Source of the DNA: Opitutus sp. GAS368
GTDB lineage: Bacteria > Verrucomicrobiota > Verrucomicrobiia > Opitutales > Opitutaceae
Direction of reading: 5' to 3'
NCBI GenBank assembly: GCA_945868215.1
Contig: CAMBLN010000004.1
Coordinates: 1 to 45,458 of the forward strand
DNA: 45,458 nucleotides
Below the pieces are notes generated by a model, which was not told the DNA's origin, made no database searches, and was given only the letters and a program-made list of their open reading frames with translations. The first letter of the stretch is position 1; each line of letters opens with the position of its first letter. Below, in pieces: positions 1-8,313 of the stretch. The position numbers and the translations under genes were made by a program.

Positions 1-1
1 C

Positions 2-358
2 GCGCATACCGCCGCCGCCTGGCTCACCCTCCAAAACGCGTCCACCCGCATCTCCGCCGCCGGCCTGCATGGAACCGTCCGGCTCACTCAGGCCGATCCC
101 GATTCGGGCGAAGCCCCCTGGGCCACGCTCACCTCGGATGAAATCCGCCATTCCGTCCTCGAGGAGCATTTCACCGAGGACGACATCATTGAACTGGCCG
201 ACGCCGTCGCCTACGCCAGCGACTCAGCCCTCGTCGATGTGGACTTCCTCATCGAGACACTAGACGAAGCCTACGCCACCCCGCTGCGCCACGCCTTGGA
301 GGAAGCAGGCGTCACGCTCGACTTGGACAAGCTCCCCGCCGATTCACCGTTAGACTGA
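2..358 (+). CDS. Unknown protein, C-terminal part only
   Basis: The reading frame is open from the left edge to a TGA at 356-358, giving 118 residues with no start codon of its own, so the gene begins outside the window. The C-terminal half is strongly acidic, with a helix-like stretch (EEHFTEDDIIELADAVAYA) and the end DLDKLPADSPLD. It stops 70 bases before the DUF2937 gene on the same strand, which would allow an operon. I recognise no family. The choice of frame rests on high-GC third positions and the absence of stops. Confidence 0.6.
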   Translation, partial: AHTAAAWLTLQNASTRISAAGLHGTVRLTQADPDSGEAPWATLTSDEIRHSVLEEHFTEDDIIELADAVAYASDSALVDVDFLIETLDEAYATPLRHALEEAGVTLDLDKLPADSPLD

Positions 359-428
359 GTGCTTGGTCGCATCGCACCGACCGTTCGCCGCTTGCCGGCG
401 GTGCGATGCTTCACAAATCTTTACGGAC

Positions 429-989
429 ATGAGCTGGACCACGCCCCTACGCCCCCTCTTCCGCGCCGGCGAAGGCATTCTGGACCGCGTCCTATGCCTT
501 CTCGGCGCCGTCGCTTTCTGCCAGCTCCCCGAGTTCATCCAGCAATACCTGCAACGCCTCGGCGGACACCTCGACGAAGCCCGCCGCCAGCTTGCCCAGT
601 TCGAAGCCGTCGCCGCGCAATCACAGCTCACCCTCCCTCAATTTATCGAACGCACCGCCGCCAACACCGACACCGCCGTCGCCCGGCTCGGAGGTGTCAT
701 GCAAAACACCTCCGACCGCGTCACCGAGCTCTCCGCCGCCGAATCCGCCCTGCGCAACGCCTCGCTCTGGGAAAAACCTTTCGTGTTTTTCTCCCACCTG
801 GACCCCTCCATCGCCTCCGCGACGCTCGACGTCTACAAACCCGCCGTGCCCACCACCGTCGAAGGCCTAGTCTACGCCGCCGCCGGCATGATCACCATTC
901 TCTGCGTGTATCACGGCTGTATTCGTTATCCCATTACGGCCGCCCTGCAAAAGCGCGCCGCCCGCCGCGCTCCCACACCCACCCCGTAG
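429..989 (+). CDS. DUF2937 family membrane protein
   Basis: A 186-residue protein. The N-terminal pattern of a hydrophobic segment (residues about 19-33) followed by LPEFIQQYLQRLGGHLDEARR is the signature of DUF2937, a family of unknown function with a long amphipathic helix between two membrane segments. A second hydrophobic stretch, VEGLVYAAAGMITILCVY, lies near the C-terminus and is followed by a basic tail (KRAARRA). The frame is open upstream to 363, but the ATG at 429 gives the usual family start. Confident on family, no function known. Confidence 0.75.
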   Translation: MSWTTPLRPLFRAGEGILDRVLCLLGAVAFCQLPEFIQQYLQRLGGHLDEARRQLAQFEAVAAQSQLTLPQFIERTAANTDTAVARLGGVMQNTSDRVTELSAAESALRNASLWEKPFVFFSHLDPSIASATLDVYKPAVPTTVEGLVYAAAGMITILCVYHGCIRYPITAALQKRAARRAPTPTP

Positions 990-1028
990 GCCGCGAGCTC
1001 GCTCGCGCTCCGTCCGCCTTGCGCCGAC

Positions 1029-1337
1029 TTACGCAGCCTCCCGCACGTCCCGCATCCACTTCGCGTCCGCGTAAAACGTCCCGAACGGCACCAGACTCGC
1101 CGCGATCACCAGCGCCTCGCGTTTCCAGGTCCACCCGTATTCGAGCCACGCCTGCACCGCCGCCGCGACATACGCGATGAACAACACCCCGTGCGCCATG
1201 CCCACGACCCGCACCGCCTGCGGCTCCCCCCAATAGTATTTCAAGGGCATCGCGACGCCCAGCAGCACGAGGAAAGAAACGCCCTCAAGAAATCCGATGA
1301 CGCGCAGGCGTCCGATGGTGGTGGTAAGCAGGTTCAT
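1029..1337 (-). CDS. DUF3817 small integral membrane protein
   Basis: A 102-residue protein starting MNLLTTTIGRLRVIGFLEGVSFL. Hydrophobic segments run through residues about 12-30, 43-62 and 73-90, and the pattern RxxGxxEGxSFLxLLxxAMPLKY is typical of DUF3817 membrane proteins, whose role is unknown. The frame stays open far upstream on this strand through the tRNA gene, so the much longer ORF is an artefact. The ATG at 1335-1337 matches the family length of about 100 residues. It converges with the DUF2937 gene, 39 bases apart. Confidence 0.78.
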   Translation of the reverse strand: MNLLTTTIGRLRVIGFLEGVSFLVLLGVAMPLKYYWGEPQAVRVVGMAHGVLFIAYVAAAVQAWLEYGWTWKREALVIAASLVPFGTFYADAKWMRDVREAA

Positions 1338-1460
1338 AAAATCAAAGTCCTCTGCGAAACGCACCGCGCGCGCAAGTTCCCGATAACTTCCGCCCCGCCC
1401 GCCGCTTCGCAGCGTTGACCGCCGCCCGCACGGGCCTTCACTCTCCCCGCCTGCCCCCGC

Positions 1461-1546
1461 GCCCGGGTGGTGGAATGGTAGACACCAGGGACTTAAAATC
1501 CCTTGATCGAAAGGTCGTGCGGGTTCGAGTCCCGCCCCGGGCACCA
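1461..1546 (+). tRNA. tRNA-Leu, anticodon TAA
   Basis: The cloverleaf can be read by eye. The acceptor arm GCCCGGG pairs with CCCGGGC. The anticodon stem AGGGA/TCCCT encloses the loop CTTAAAA with anticodon TAA (leucine, UUA codon). A long variable arm, as expected for a class II tRNA, is followed by the T arm GCGGG-TTCGAGT-CCCGC. The 3' CCA is encoded. UUA should be very rare in a genome this GC-rich. Confidence 0.97.
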
Positions 1547-1632
1547 CCTGTTTTTTGCGCGCATTACCCGCCCCGCCCGCAAAAATCCCCGGCAGCCCGC
1601 CGCCCGTCTCAGGCGTCACTCCAGCCATACCC

Positions 1633-2076
1633 ATGAAAACCCGCGTCCTCGTCCCGTGCATCACCCTCGCCCTGGCCTTGAGTTTCACCGCATCCGCCCA
1701 CGCGCAGCCCCGCCCGCAACCACCCGCGTTGATCAACCAAGGCCTGCTCGCTTACGCGCAAAACGACCTGAACACCGCCCTGCAAATCTGGCTCCAATAC
1801 TCCCTCCTCGATCGCAACACCCTCCTGCGCGGCGAACTGGCCGCGCTCAAATACGCCGACACCCATTACGGCGCCTTTGAAAGCGGCGAGGTCATGCACA
1901 TCGCCGTCATCACCCCGCGCGTCACCCGCGTGTATTTGGTTTTATACTACGAACGCGCCCCGCTCTGGGCCTGGTTCGACCTTTACCAGACGCGCCGGGG
2001 CAACCAGGTCATCTCCGACGTGTTTTTCAGCCCCAAGGTGCAAGTCATCCTTCCCGCGGAACTCATGCCGCAGTAG
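1633..2076 (+). CDS. Secreted protein of unknown function
   Basis: A 147-residue protein with a clear signal peptide: MKTR, a hydrophobic core (VLVPCITLALALSFTASA) and cleavage after AHA. The mature part has a helical stretch (LINQGLLAYAQNDLNTALQIWLQYSLLDRNTL) resembling a single TPR-like hairpin. This is followed by a beta-rich aromatic segment (YLVLYYERAPLWAWFDLYQTRRGNQVISDVFFSP). The frame runs upstream to 1555 over the tRNA 3' flank, but only the ATG at 1633 yields the export signal. Family not recognised. Confidence 0.72.
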   Translation: MKTRVLVPCITLALALSFTASAHAQPRPQPPALINQGLLAYAQNDLNTALQIWLQYSLLDRNTLLRGELAALKYADTHYGAFESGEVMHIAVITPRVTRVYLVLYYERAPLWAWFDLYQTRRGNQVISDVFFSPKVQVILPAELMPQ

Positions 2077-2100
2077 TCCGCCGCCGCCGCGCGACGGACC

Positions 2101-2748
2101 TCACACCATCCGGAAGTCCAGCACATCCAGCTCGCTCAACATAAAGGGCGCGCTCGCCACCACTTCCTTCAACTTCTCGACCGCCTCGCCCTGCGTCCGC
2201 ACTTCGCACACCGCGGCTCCGTCCAGGCTGTCGTGCAGGTGCAACGTCCACGAGGTCACATCCCCCGCGGTCGTCTCCACGATGGATCCATGCAGATAAT
2301 TGCCGGGCAGTCCCGGGTTCGGCCCGACTCCCGGCACCAGGAAAAGCGTGTGCACCGGCTCCTGCACCACCACCCCTCCGTGCTTCCGATGGTGCGCCTT
2401 CCTCGCCAACACCACCCCCCGCGCCTCCTCCGCTTTTCCGCGCACGTTTTCAGGCAACGACCGCACATAACGGTTAAAAATCTCCGCGTCCGGCTCCAGC
2501 GCCGACACCTCCGCACGGCCCGCCATCACCTCCTCGAGATTGCCCGCGAAAAACGCCGGCAGATTCGCCAGTGATCGCACCGTGACATGCCCGCCTTTGT
2601 GATCCGCTGAAACATATACCTGGTGCGCGGCCCGCAGACGACCCAGCGCATCCTGGTAGGCCGGGGTGTGCGGTACCGCTCCCACCGGACTGCGCTCAAT
2701 CATTTCGAGGACATTCTGATCAATCTGGGCATGGGGATCGTGGGGCAT
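2101..2748 (-). CDS. Protein of unknown function
   Basis: A 215-residue soluble protein starting MPHDPHAQIDQNVLEMIERSPVGAVPHTPAY. It is rich in charged residues, with no signal peptide or membrane segment. The frame extends upstream to 2829, but the extra 27 residues look non-native, so I chose the ATG at 2746-2748. Features include PAYQDALGRLRAAHQVYVSADHKGGHVTVRSL and a C-terminal part alternating strand and helix (DSLDGAAVCEVRTQGEAVEKLKEVVASAPFML). It is downstream of the DUF2934 gene on the same strand and converges with the secreted protein ending at 2076. No family recognised. Confidence 0.6.
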   Translation of the reverse strand: MPHDPHAQIDQNVLEMIERSPVGAVPHTPAYQDALGRLRAAHQVYVSADHKGGHVTVRSLANLPAFFAGNLEEVMAGRAEVSALEPDAEIFNRYVRSLPENVRGKAEEARGVVLARKAHHRKHGGVVVQEPVHTLFLVPGVGPNPGLPGNYLHGSIVETTAGDVTSWTLHLHDSLDGAAVCEVRTQGEAVEKLKEVVASAPFMLSELDVLDFRMV

Positions 2749-2874
2749 CGTTCCGTGTTGGTAACCGACACCTCCGGTCAAGACGAGGCCCATCTGCACC
2801 CATCGCAAGACATGCGGATTTTTTCCCAAACAATGCCCTGCCGAACCGGCTCCTCCGGGTCGGGCCGCGGGCGG

Positions 2875-3090
2875 TCAATCACCCCGCTGCACATGCGGAT
2901 GCCGGAAACAATGTTGGTCGATGGCGTGAAGTTCCGCCTCGGCTTCAAGCCAGATGTCGAGGTCGTGGTTTTGCGGACAACCCAGCTCGCGCCAGATTTC
3001 CAAGGCGCGGAGTGCGATGGCCTCGTGCGTGGCCACATGTTCGGCCTCGGTATCGACGGCCGTCGTTTGGAGGAAGGGTGAACGTGTCAT
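2875..3090 (-). CDS. DUF2934 domain protein
   Basis: A 71-residue protein from the ATG at 3088-3090. HEAIALRALEIWRELGCPQNHDLDIWLEAEAEL matches the short DUF2934 helix pair (A..A..IW...G.P...D...WL.AE.EL), found in many small proteins of unknown function. A longer open frame to 3282 lacks any sign of coding. An AT-richer stretch (AGATTAATGAGAACGTTAAAG) just upstream of the start could hold the promoter. Confidence 0.75.
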   Translation of the reverse strand: MTRSPFLQTTAVDTEAEHVATHEAIALRALEIWRELGCPQNHDLDIWLEAEAELHAIDQHCFRHPHVQRGD

Positions 3091-3122
3091 GGCGGGGAAG
3101 ATTAATGAGAACGTTAAAGATA

Positions 3123-3142
3123 GAGCCGGCGCGGACCGGCTC
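3123..3142 (-). terminator. Hairpin, possible weak terminator
   Basis: GAGCCGG (3123-3129) and CCGGCTC (3136-3142) form a perfect 7-bp stem with a 6-base loop. Read on the minus strand it is followed by TATCTTTAACG, a poor T-run. It lies downstream of the secreted-protein gene ending at 3380 and upstream of the DUF2934 gene, so it could separate the two. The rest of 3091-3379 holds nothing else I can support. Confidence 0.4.
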
Positions 3143-3379
3143 ACAATGGTCGTCGGAAGAAGACTCCCTGCGACAACCACGCGGGGAAAACGGCGGATCC
3201 TATTCAAAGAACGACCGGGCTTTCCGTGCGAAAAACATGCGCCAAAAACCGCGCGAACGCCACCCCGTTTCCCCTCGGCCACGCGCGTAGAAGCGGATCT
3301 GTTTTCAACGACAACACCCGCTCCCGCAGCCCGTCCAAAATCCGCGCGCCGGCAACGATTTATAACCCGCCCTCCCCGA

Positions 3380-3832
3380 CTACTCCGTCACCCGCTTCAC
3401 CTGCGCACGGCGCGGCACCGTGTCGATGGACATGATGTAGTTGCCGTTTGAAAGCGGAAACAACTCCACCTTGGGTTTCCGGCGCACCGGTGCCGCCCGA
3501 TACTTCCCCTCGTCAACCACCTGCCAGCGTTGCCCGTCTTCCAAAACCAACACCGTGCCCTCCGACCAGCCGGCCATGGTGCCCGCAATCTTTCCCGTGA
3601 TGATCACGGGTCGCACCGGCTTCGCCGGTGCTGGCGCGGGCTTCGCCGCGAGCAACGATTCCGCCTCCCGCCGCGCCACCAGTTCATCCAGACGCCCGCG
3701 CTCCTCCGCGTTCAACTTGTCCAGCCCGGCCGCCTTGAACTCGGCCTCCGTCAACCCGTGCGAAAACGTCGCTTTTTCCTCGGCGCACAACGTGCCGGCC
3801 AACGCAAAACACAGCAGCAGAACTCGCTTCAT
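3380..3832 (-). CDS. Secreted protein of unknown function
   Basis: A 150-residue protein from the ATG at 3830-3832. MKRVLLLCFALAGTLCA is a signal peptide. The mature part has a helical, charged region (LTEAEFKAAGLDKLNAEERGRLDELVARREAE), a Pro/Ala linker (KPAPAPAKPVRP), and then a small beta-rich domain with GKIAGTMAGWSEGTVLVLEDGQRWQVVD. The EEL-type helix plus a small beta-barrel-like C-terminus is common among secreted proteobacterial and verrucomicrobial proteins of unknown role. The open frame continues upstream to 3949, but without the signal sequence. Confidence 0.72.
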   Translation of the reverse strand: MKRVLLLCFALAGTLCAEEKATFSHGLTEAEFKAAGLDKLNAEERGRLDELVARREAESLLAAKPAPAPAKPVRPVIITGKIAGTMAGWSEGTVLVLEDGQRWQVVDEGKYRAAPVRRKPKVELFPLSNGNYIMSIDTVPRRAQVKRVTE

Positions 3833-4003
3833 AAGGCGCACAACAACGCCCGTCCCGTCGCGACGCAACGGAGTTTTCCACGCCGTCCCCGCGCCCTCCG
3901 TTTGCGTCACGCGAATTTTGCCGGCCAAATCCCAATCGACGCTTGCCAATGATTTTGGCGAGGCGTCACTTTGCCTCTTTCGTTAACGCAAAACGTCGCT
4001 CGC

Positions 4004-4480
4004 ATGGCCGGCCGCCTCTCCTCTCTTCTCGATCCTTCCCGCATCCGCCTGCACGTGCAGAGCAACAAGCGCACCGTCGCGCTCAACGAGGTCGCGCGCC
4101 TCCTTGATGGCCATCCCGACGTCACCAATTTCCAGGGCTTCTACAACGAGCTCCTCGCCCGCGAGCGTCTCGACACCACCTGTCTCGGCAACGAGATCGC
4201 CCTCCCCCACGCCCGCACCGAACACGTGCAAAAAATCGTCATGGCCGTCGGCCGCAGCGACTCCGGCGTGCTGTTCGAAAACAGCAACCAGACCGTGAAA
4301 CTCCTGTTCGTCCTCGGCACCCCCAAGTCGAACCCCACCGATTACCTTCAGGTCGTCAGCGCACTCTGCAAGGTCTTCAAAGACCCCGCCAACCGCGACG
4401 CCCTCCTCGCCGCCACCTCCCCCGAGGAGTTCATCCACGCCATCGTTACCGCCGAGGAAAAACTCCTCAATCCCGCCTGA
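4004..4480 (+). CDS. PTS IIA (PtsN-like) domain protein
   Basis: A 158-residue protein with the fructose/nitrogen-type EIIA fold. GNEIALPHARTEHV carries the phosphorylatable histidine (His69 from the chosen ATG). LLFVLGTPKSNPTDYLQVVSALCKVF matches the later conserved helix region. Such stand-alone IIA proteins usually regulate metabolism or ion transport and do not import sugars. No EI, HPr, IIB or IIC gene is nearby. The two CorA genes follow on the same strand with an 81-base gap, which fits a link to cation homeostasis but does not prove it. A TTG at 3971 is an alternative start adding 11 residues. Confidence 0.82.
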   Translation: MAGRLSSLLDPSRIRLHVQSNKRTVALNEVARLLDGHPDVTNFQGFYNELLARERLDTTCLGNEIALPHARTEHVQKIVMAVGRSDSGVLFENSNQTVKLLFVLGTPKSNPTDYLQVVSALCKVFKDPANRDALLAATSPEEFIHAIVTAEEKLLNPA

Positions 4481-4561
4481 GCCGCCCGCCGGCCTGCCCG
4501 CCGATAAGCGCCACCTTGGGCTTGCCGCCCCGCCACCACGCGCAATCCTCCTCCGCGCGGC

Positions 4562-5530
4562 ATGATCCACTCCTTCATCTTCAGCGACGGCAAACTCGTC
4601 GGACGCGACCTCGAGGTCGAAGCCTTGCGTCTCGTCCGCGCCGACAAGGGCCTCGTCCTCTGGGTCGATCTCGAAAATCCCACCGAGGCCGAGATCAAGC
4701 TCGTCCTCAGCGACGTCTTCCAGTTTCACCCGCTCGCCATCGAGGACTGCGTCACCCCCAGCGCCCTCCCCAAGCTCGAAGACTACGACGACCACCTGTT
4801 CCTCGTCATGCACGCGGTGGACTTCACCCGCACCGAGAAGTTCAACACCACCGAGATCGATTTCTTCCTCGGCAAGGACTACGTCGTCACCTTTCACAAG
4901 ACACCCCTCAAGTCCGTCACCGCCGTCATGGATCGCTGCGTCAAGTCGACCGGCATCGTCGCCCGCGGCCCCGACCGCATCGCCCACATGGTCCTCGACG
5001 CCCTCGTGGACAACTTCAAGCCCATCACCGACGAGCTCCGCGGCGAACTGGAAATCATCGAGGAAACCGTCCTCGGCGAGGGCGCCGAAAATCTCACCGC
5101 CAAACTCCTCGAAGTGCGCGGCGAGCTCAACCACCTGCGCCAGATCGTCCGCCCCCAACGCGACATCGCCGCCCGCCTCGCCCACGGCGAATCCAAGATC
5201 ATCCGCACCGTGATGTATCCCTATTTTCGCGACTTGCGCGACAACCTCGTCCGCATCGACGAAACCGCCGCCGGCTACGCCGACCAGCTGCTCATCTCCT
5301 TCGATCTCTACCTGAGCAAATCCGGCTTCGCCGCCAACGAGGGCATCAAGGTCCTCACCGCCCTCACCGCGATCACCCTTCCCGCCATCCTCATCGGGAC
5401 GTGGTATGGCATGAACTTCGCCCGCATGCCCGAGCTGCAATCCCCCTACGGCTACCCGGTCGTGCTGGTGCTCACGATCGTCCTCACCGTGATCATGTTC
5501 GCCTGGTGCAAACGCCGCCGCTGGATCTGA
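4562..5530 (+). CDS. corA: CorA family magnesium/divalent cation transporter, copy 1
   Basis: A 322-residue inner-membrane transporter. It has the long soluble N-terminal domain (HPLAIEDCVTPSALPKLEDYDDHLFLVMHAVD is classic CorA) and a helical stalk. Two C-terminal membrane helices follow (about 263-282 and 297-315), with the GMN selectivity motif at residues 283-285 followed by MPEL. The protein ends with the basic KRRRWI tail that sits inside the cell. A second CorA gene begins 13 bases after its stop. Length and motif order are normal for the family. Transported ion (Mg, Co or Ni) cannot be told from sequence. Confidence 0.93.
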   Translation: MIHSFIFSDGKLVGRDLEVEALRLVRADKGLVLWVDLENPTEAEIKLVLSDVFQFHPLAIEDCVTPSALPKLEDYDDHLFLVMHAVDFTRTEKFNTTEIDFFLGKDYVVTFHKTPLKSVTAVMDRCVKSTGIVARGPDRIAHMVLDALVDNFKPITDELRGELEIIEETVLGEGAENLTAKLLEVRGELNHLRQIVRPQRDIAARLAHGESKIIRTVMYPYFRDLRDNLVRIDETAAGYADQLLISFDLYLSKSGFAANEGIKVLTALTAITLPAILIGTWYGMNFARMPELQSPYGYPVVLVLTIVLTVIMFAWCKRRRWI

Positions 5531-5543
5531 CCGCACCCGCGCC

Positions 5544-6515
5544 ATGATCACGACCCTCGTCTATCGCGACCACAAGCTCGCCGGGCACAACCCTCCGGTC
5601 GAGTCGCTCGCCTCCCTCCGCCACGACCCCGGCATCATGCTGTGGATCGATCTGGCCGATCCCACCGCCGACGAAATCAAAACCATCTTCGAGGACCTGT
5701 TCGGCTTCCACCCGCTCGTCATCGAGGACTGCGTCGGCGACTCCCCCCTGCCCAAGCTCGAGGCCTACGACGACTATCTCTACTTCGTCATGCACGCGGT
5801 GGACTATTCCAAGACCGACAAGTTCACCACCACCGAACTCGACCTCATCCTCGGAAAAAACTTCCTCGTCACGTTCCACCGCCAGCCGCTCAAACCCGTC
5901 CAGGCCGCCATCGACCGCTCGCTCCGCACCCCCGGCCTGCTCGTGCGCGGACCCGACCGCTTCGCCCACACGCTGCTCGACTTCATGGTCGACGCCTACA
6001 AACCCGCGCTCGAGGAACTGCGCGACGAACTCGAAGCCATCGAAAGCGCCGTCCTCGCCAACACCAACGCCCGCGATCTCTTCCCCCGCGTCGTCGCCCT
6101 CCGCAAGGAACTCGCCCAGCTCCGCCAGATCGTCCGCCCCCAACGCGAGGTCGCCTCCGAACTCGCCCAGGGCAAGGCCCGGCTCATCCGCTCCACCATC
6201 CTCCCCTACCTGCGCGATCTCTCCGAAGACCTCGCCCACATCGAAAACCAGGCCATCTCGTGGGCCGACCAGTTGATCCTCTCGTTCCGCGTCTACCTCA
6301 ACAAATCCAGCCACGAGGCCAACGAGGGCATCCGCGCCCTCACCGCGTTGACCGCCCTCACCATCCCGCCCCTGCTCATCGGCGGCTGGTTCGGCATGAA
6401 CTTCTCCCGCATGACCGAACTCGAGGGCCGCTTCAGCTACCCGCTCGCCGCCGTCTTCACCCTCGCGTGCATCGGCGGCATGGCCGTCTTCATGCGCAAA
6501 AAACGCTGGCTCTGA
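5544..6515 (+). CDS. corA: CorA family magnesium/divalent cation transporter, copy 2
   Basis: A 323-residue CorA paralogue directly behind copy 1. The two share most of the soluble-domain motifs (HPLVIEDCVGDSPLPKLEAYDDYLYFVMHAVDY against the copy 1 version). GMN is at residues 284-286. The loop after it reads MTEL where copy 1 has MPEL, and the final helix differs. The tail is KKRW. The 13-base spacing implies co-transcription. Divergence in the exit loop and second helix suggests the pair is not a recent duplication and may form different pores or a mixed pentamer (inference). Confidence 0.92.
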   Translation: MITTLVYRDHKLAGHNPPVESLASLRHDPGIMLWIDLADPTADEIKTIFEDLFGFHPLVIEDCVGDSPLPKLEAYDDYLYFVMHAVDYSKTDKFTTTELDLILGKNFLVTFHRQPLKPVQAAIDRSLRTPGLLVRGPDRFAHTLLDFMVDAYKPALEELRDELEAIESAVLANTNARDLFPRVVALRKELAQLRQIVRPQREVASELAQGKARLIRSTILPYLRDLSEDLAHIENQAISWADQLILSFRVYLNKSSHEANEGIRALTALTALTIPPLLIGGWFGMNFSRMTELEGRFSYPLAAVFTLACIGGMAVFMRKKRWL

Positions 6516-6532
6516 TCCGCCCCCCGCGCGAC

Positions 6533-7528
6533 TCACCGCGCCCGCAGACTGGCTCCGTCGCACCAACGTCCTTCCACCTGCACGATCTTCGGGTCTTCCG
6601 GCACGCCCCGGTCGTCGTGTTGCAACTGTTCCGCGAGCAGGTTCACCGCCGCCGCCCCCAGCCGCTCATAACCCGGCCGCACCCCCGCCACGCCGTCGCC
6701 TTCATCCCACAACAGCAACTTCGCCCACGGCACCCCCAGCTCCGCCGCCTCAGCCGTGGTCGTCAGCACCGCCTCCGGTCTGTGCGCGTCAAACCACCGC
6801 CGCACCGCTTCCGTGTCATCCCGCGCGATCAACAGCGGCGGCACCCGCCCCTCCGCCGTCACGCCCTGCTGCCATGCCAGAAACGCCGCCAGATGCAGAT
6901 TCTCCATCGTCGCCTCCGACTCCCGCCGCGCGACGAATCCAATTTTTGAATACCCCGCCTCCGCCACGCGCCGCAACGCCAGCCGCGTGTTCCGGTAATG
7001 ATGCGTCACCACCCGGTGCAGCGCCGGCGTCTCCACCGAATACCCCACCGTCACCGCCGCAAACTTCGACCAGGGGAACTCCACCGTCGATCCGTGCCGC
7101 CCCGTCGAGCCCACCAGCAGCCCGCGGATTCCCCGCGCCGCCAGCATCTGTGCCAGCCGCTTCGGCGTGCGTCCCGGCTCATGCAGCCAGAACTCCTCCG
7201 TGTCGTAGCCCAGCTCCGCCGCCCGCGCCTCCGCGCTTTTCCGGAAATCCATCAACGCATCCGTCTCCCGCCAGTAATCCGCCTGCTCATGCACGTTCAA
7301 CAACGCGATCTTCCCCGCATACCGTCGCCCGCGCCCGCCGTGCAGATGCGTCATCAACCTCGCCAGCGTCGGGTCCGGACGATACCCGAGCGCGTCCGCC
7401 ACCTTGCGGATCTTCGCCCGCGTCACCGCCGCGATATTCGGATCGTCGCGCAACGCATACGACACCGCCGCCCGCGACACCCCCGCGCGCCGCGCCACTT
7501 CCGCGATCGTGATCCGTTTCGATTTCAT
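6533..7528 (-). CDS. LacI family transcriptional regulator
   Basis: A 331-residue regulator. The N-terminal helix-turn-helix, ITIAEVARRAGVSRAAVSYALRDDP, is followed by the hinge (TRAKIRKVADALGYRPDPTLARLM) and a periplasmic-binding-protein-like effector domain (GIRGLLVGSTGRHG, RLALRRVAEAGYSKIGFVARRES). It starts at the ATG at 7526-7528, which overlaps a perfect palindrome likely to be its own operator. It faces away from a headless gene at 7600, so its original divergent target may be lost. Effector unknown; such solitary regulators usually sense a sugar. Confidence 0.9.
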   Translation of the reverse strand: MKSKRITIAEVARRAGVSRAAVSYALRDDPNIAAVTRAKIRKVADALGYRPDPTLARLMTHLHGGRGRRYAGKIALLNVHEQADYWRETDALMDFRKSAEARAAELGYDTEEFWLHEPGRTPKRLAQMLAARGIRGLLVGSTGRHGSTVEFPWSKFAAVTVGYSVETPALHRVVTHHYRNTRLALRRVAEAGYSKIGFVARRESEATMENLHLAAFLAWQQGVTAEGRVPPLLIARDDTEAVRRWFDAHRPEAVLTTTAEAAELGVPWAKLLLWDEGDGVAGVRPGYERLGAAAVNLLAEQLQHDDRGVPEDPKIVQVEGRWCDGASLRAR

Positions 7529-7543
7529 CTGAACGATTCAGAT
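7527..7543. promoter_or_regulatory. Palindrome over the lacI start, probable autoregulatory operator
   Basis: ATCTGAA-CGA-TTCAGAT is a perfect inverted repeat with 7-base arms around a central CGA. LacI-family operators are typically palindromes with a CG near the centre. It overlaps the start codon of the LacI gene at 7528 and lies in the short divergent space before the remnant at 7600. Binding here would block lacI itself and any rightward promoter. Confidence 0.6.
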
Positions 7544-7599
7544 TAGCCTTTAATATCCTGAGCGTCCCGCTCACGGCACGGCTCTGCAATCCACCCGCA

Positions 7600-8313
7600 A
7601 GGCCTGACCGCGACGGTCATAAACCCGAGGATATCACCAAGGCTTTCATCTCAGCGGTCGAAGCTAACGACTACGAAAAGGCCGCCTCTTTTTTCACAAA
7701 GCAGTCTATAAATGAGATCCAACACAATTCTGCGTATAAACATAGCTTTCAAAGCTACTGCAGCTATTTCAAAGGCCTTGATTCATTTGAGCTCGGACGT
7801 TCTCGACGAGGCAAAGGTAACTACTGGCGATTGGGAATGTCCGGAGAGAGAAAGGATGAGGCGGTGGGCTTTTCGTTCTATTTCGATAGAGTCGGTGAAA
7901 AATGGCTGATGACCGTTAGCGAGGGTCTCTATTTCTGGAATGAAGCGGAAGAGGCAGAGCCGCATGCACAATTAATAATAACAACCTACCGTTTGTCCGG
8001 TGATCGTAATAATTATCCACCGGGGGCCAAAGCCGAAGACCGGACGGTTCTCGTTCACAGGATCGGGCATGAGCGGGCAATACCGGCACACCCCGTATTA
8101 GCGGGAAACGATGGCTCCTTTCGTTGTCGCATACGGCCCGGCACCTATGTGGTCGTATACGAAGAAATCACAGGGCAGCTAAAGGATCAGCGAATAAAAT
8201 ACACAACGACCCCACAGGCTTTCGAAGCGGGTCGCAGCTATAGGTTAACCGGCTATTCGACCACGATCCTGGATCCTCAAGCCGACAGAAACCGCCCTGA
8301 GGCTCACAATTAA
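7600..8313 (+). pseudogene. Headless gene for an AT-richer exported-type protein
   Basis: The frame is open from 7513 to the TAA at 8311 and gives coherent protein from about residue HKPEDITKAFISAVEANDYE onward. No ATG or GTG occurs until a TTG at 7831 and an ATG at 7837, deep inside the protein. The first half resembles a small helical alpha/beta domain (AFISAVEANDYEKAASFFTKQSI). The second half looks like an extracellular beta domain (GNDGSFRCRIRPGTYVVVYEEITG). The N-terminus, probably a signal or lipoprotein sequence, is missing. Base composition is visibly poorer in GC than all neighbours, suggesting transfer. It shares the bases TTAA with the stop of the facing LacI remnant. Confidence 0.6.

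Noticed and set aside
992-1007. CGCGAGC-TC-GCTCGCG as a terminator between DUF2937 and DUF3817 genes
   Set aside because: Loop of two bases is too small and no T-run follows on either strand.
1415-1636. 73-codon ORF over the tRNA
   Set aside because: Encoded by tRNA-Leu and its flanks.
3983-5551. 522-codon minus-strand open frame
   Set aside because: Antisense of the PTS IIA and CorA genes, which have clear motifs; low-complexity translation.
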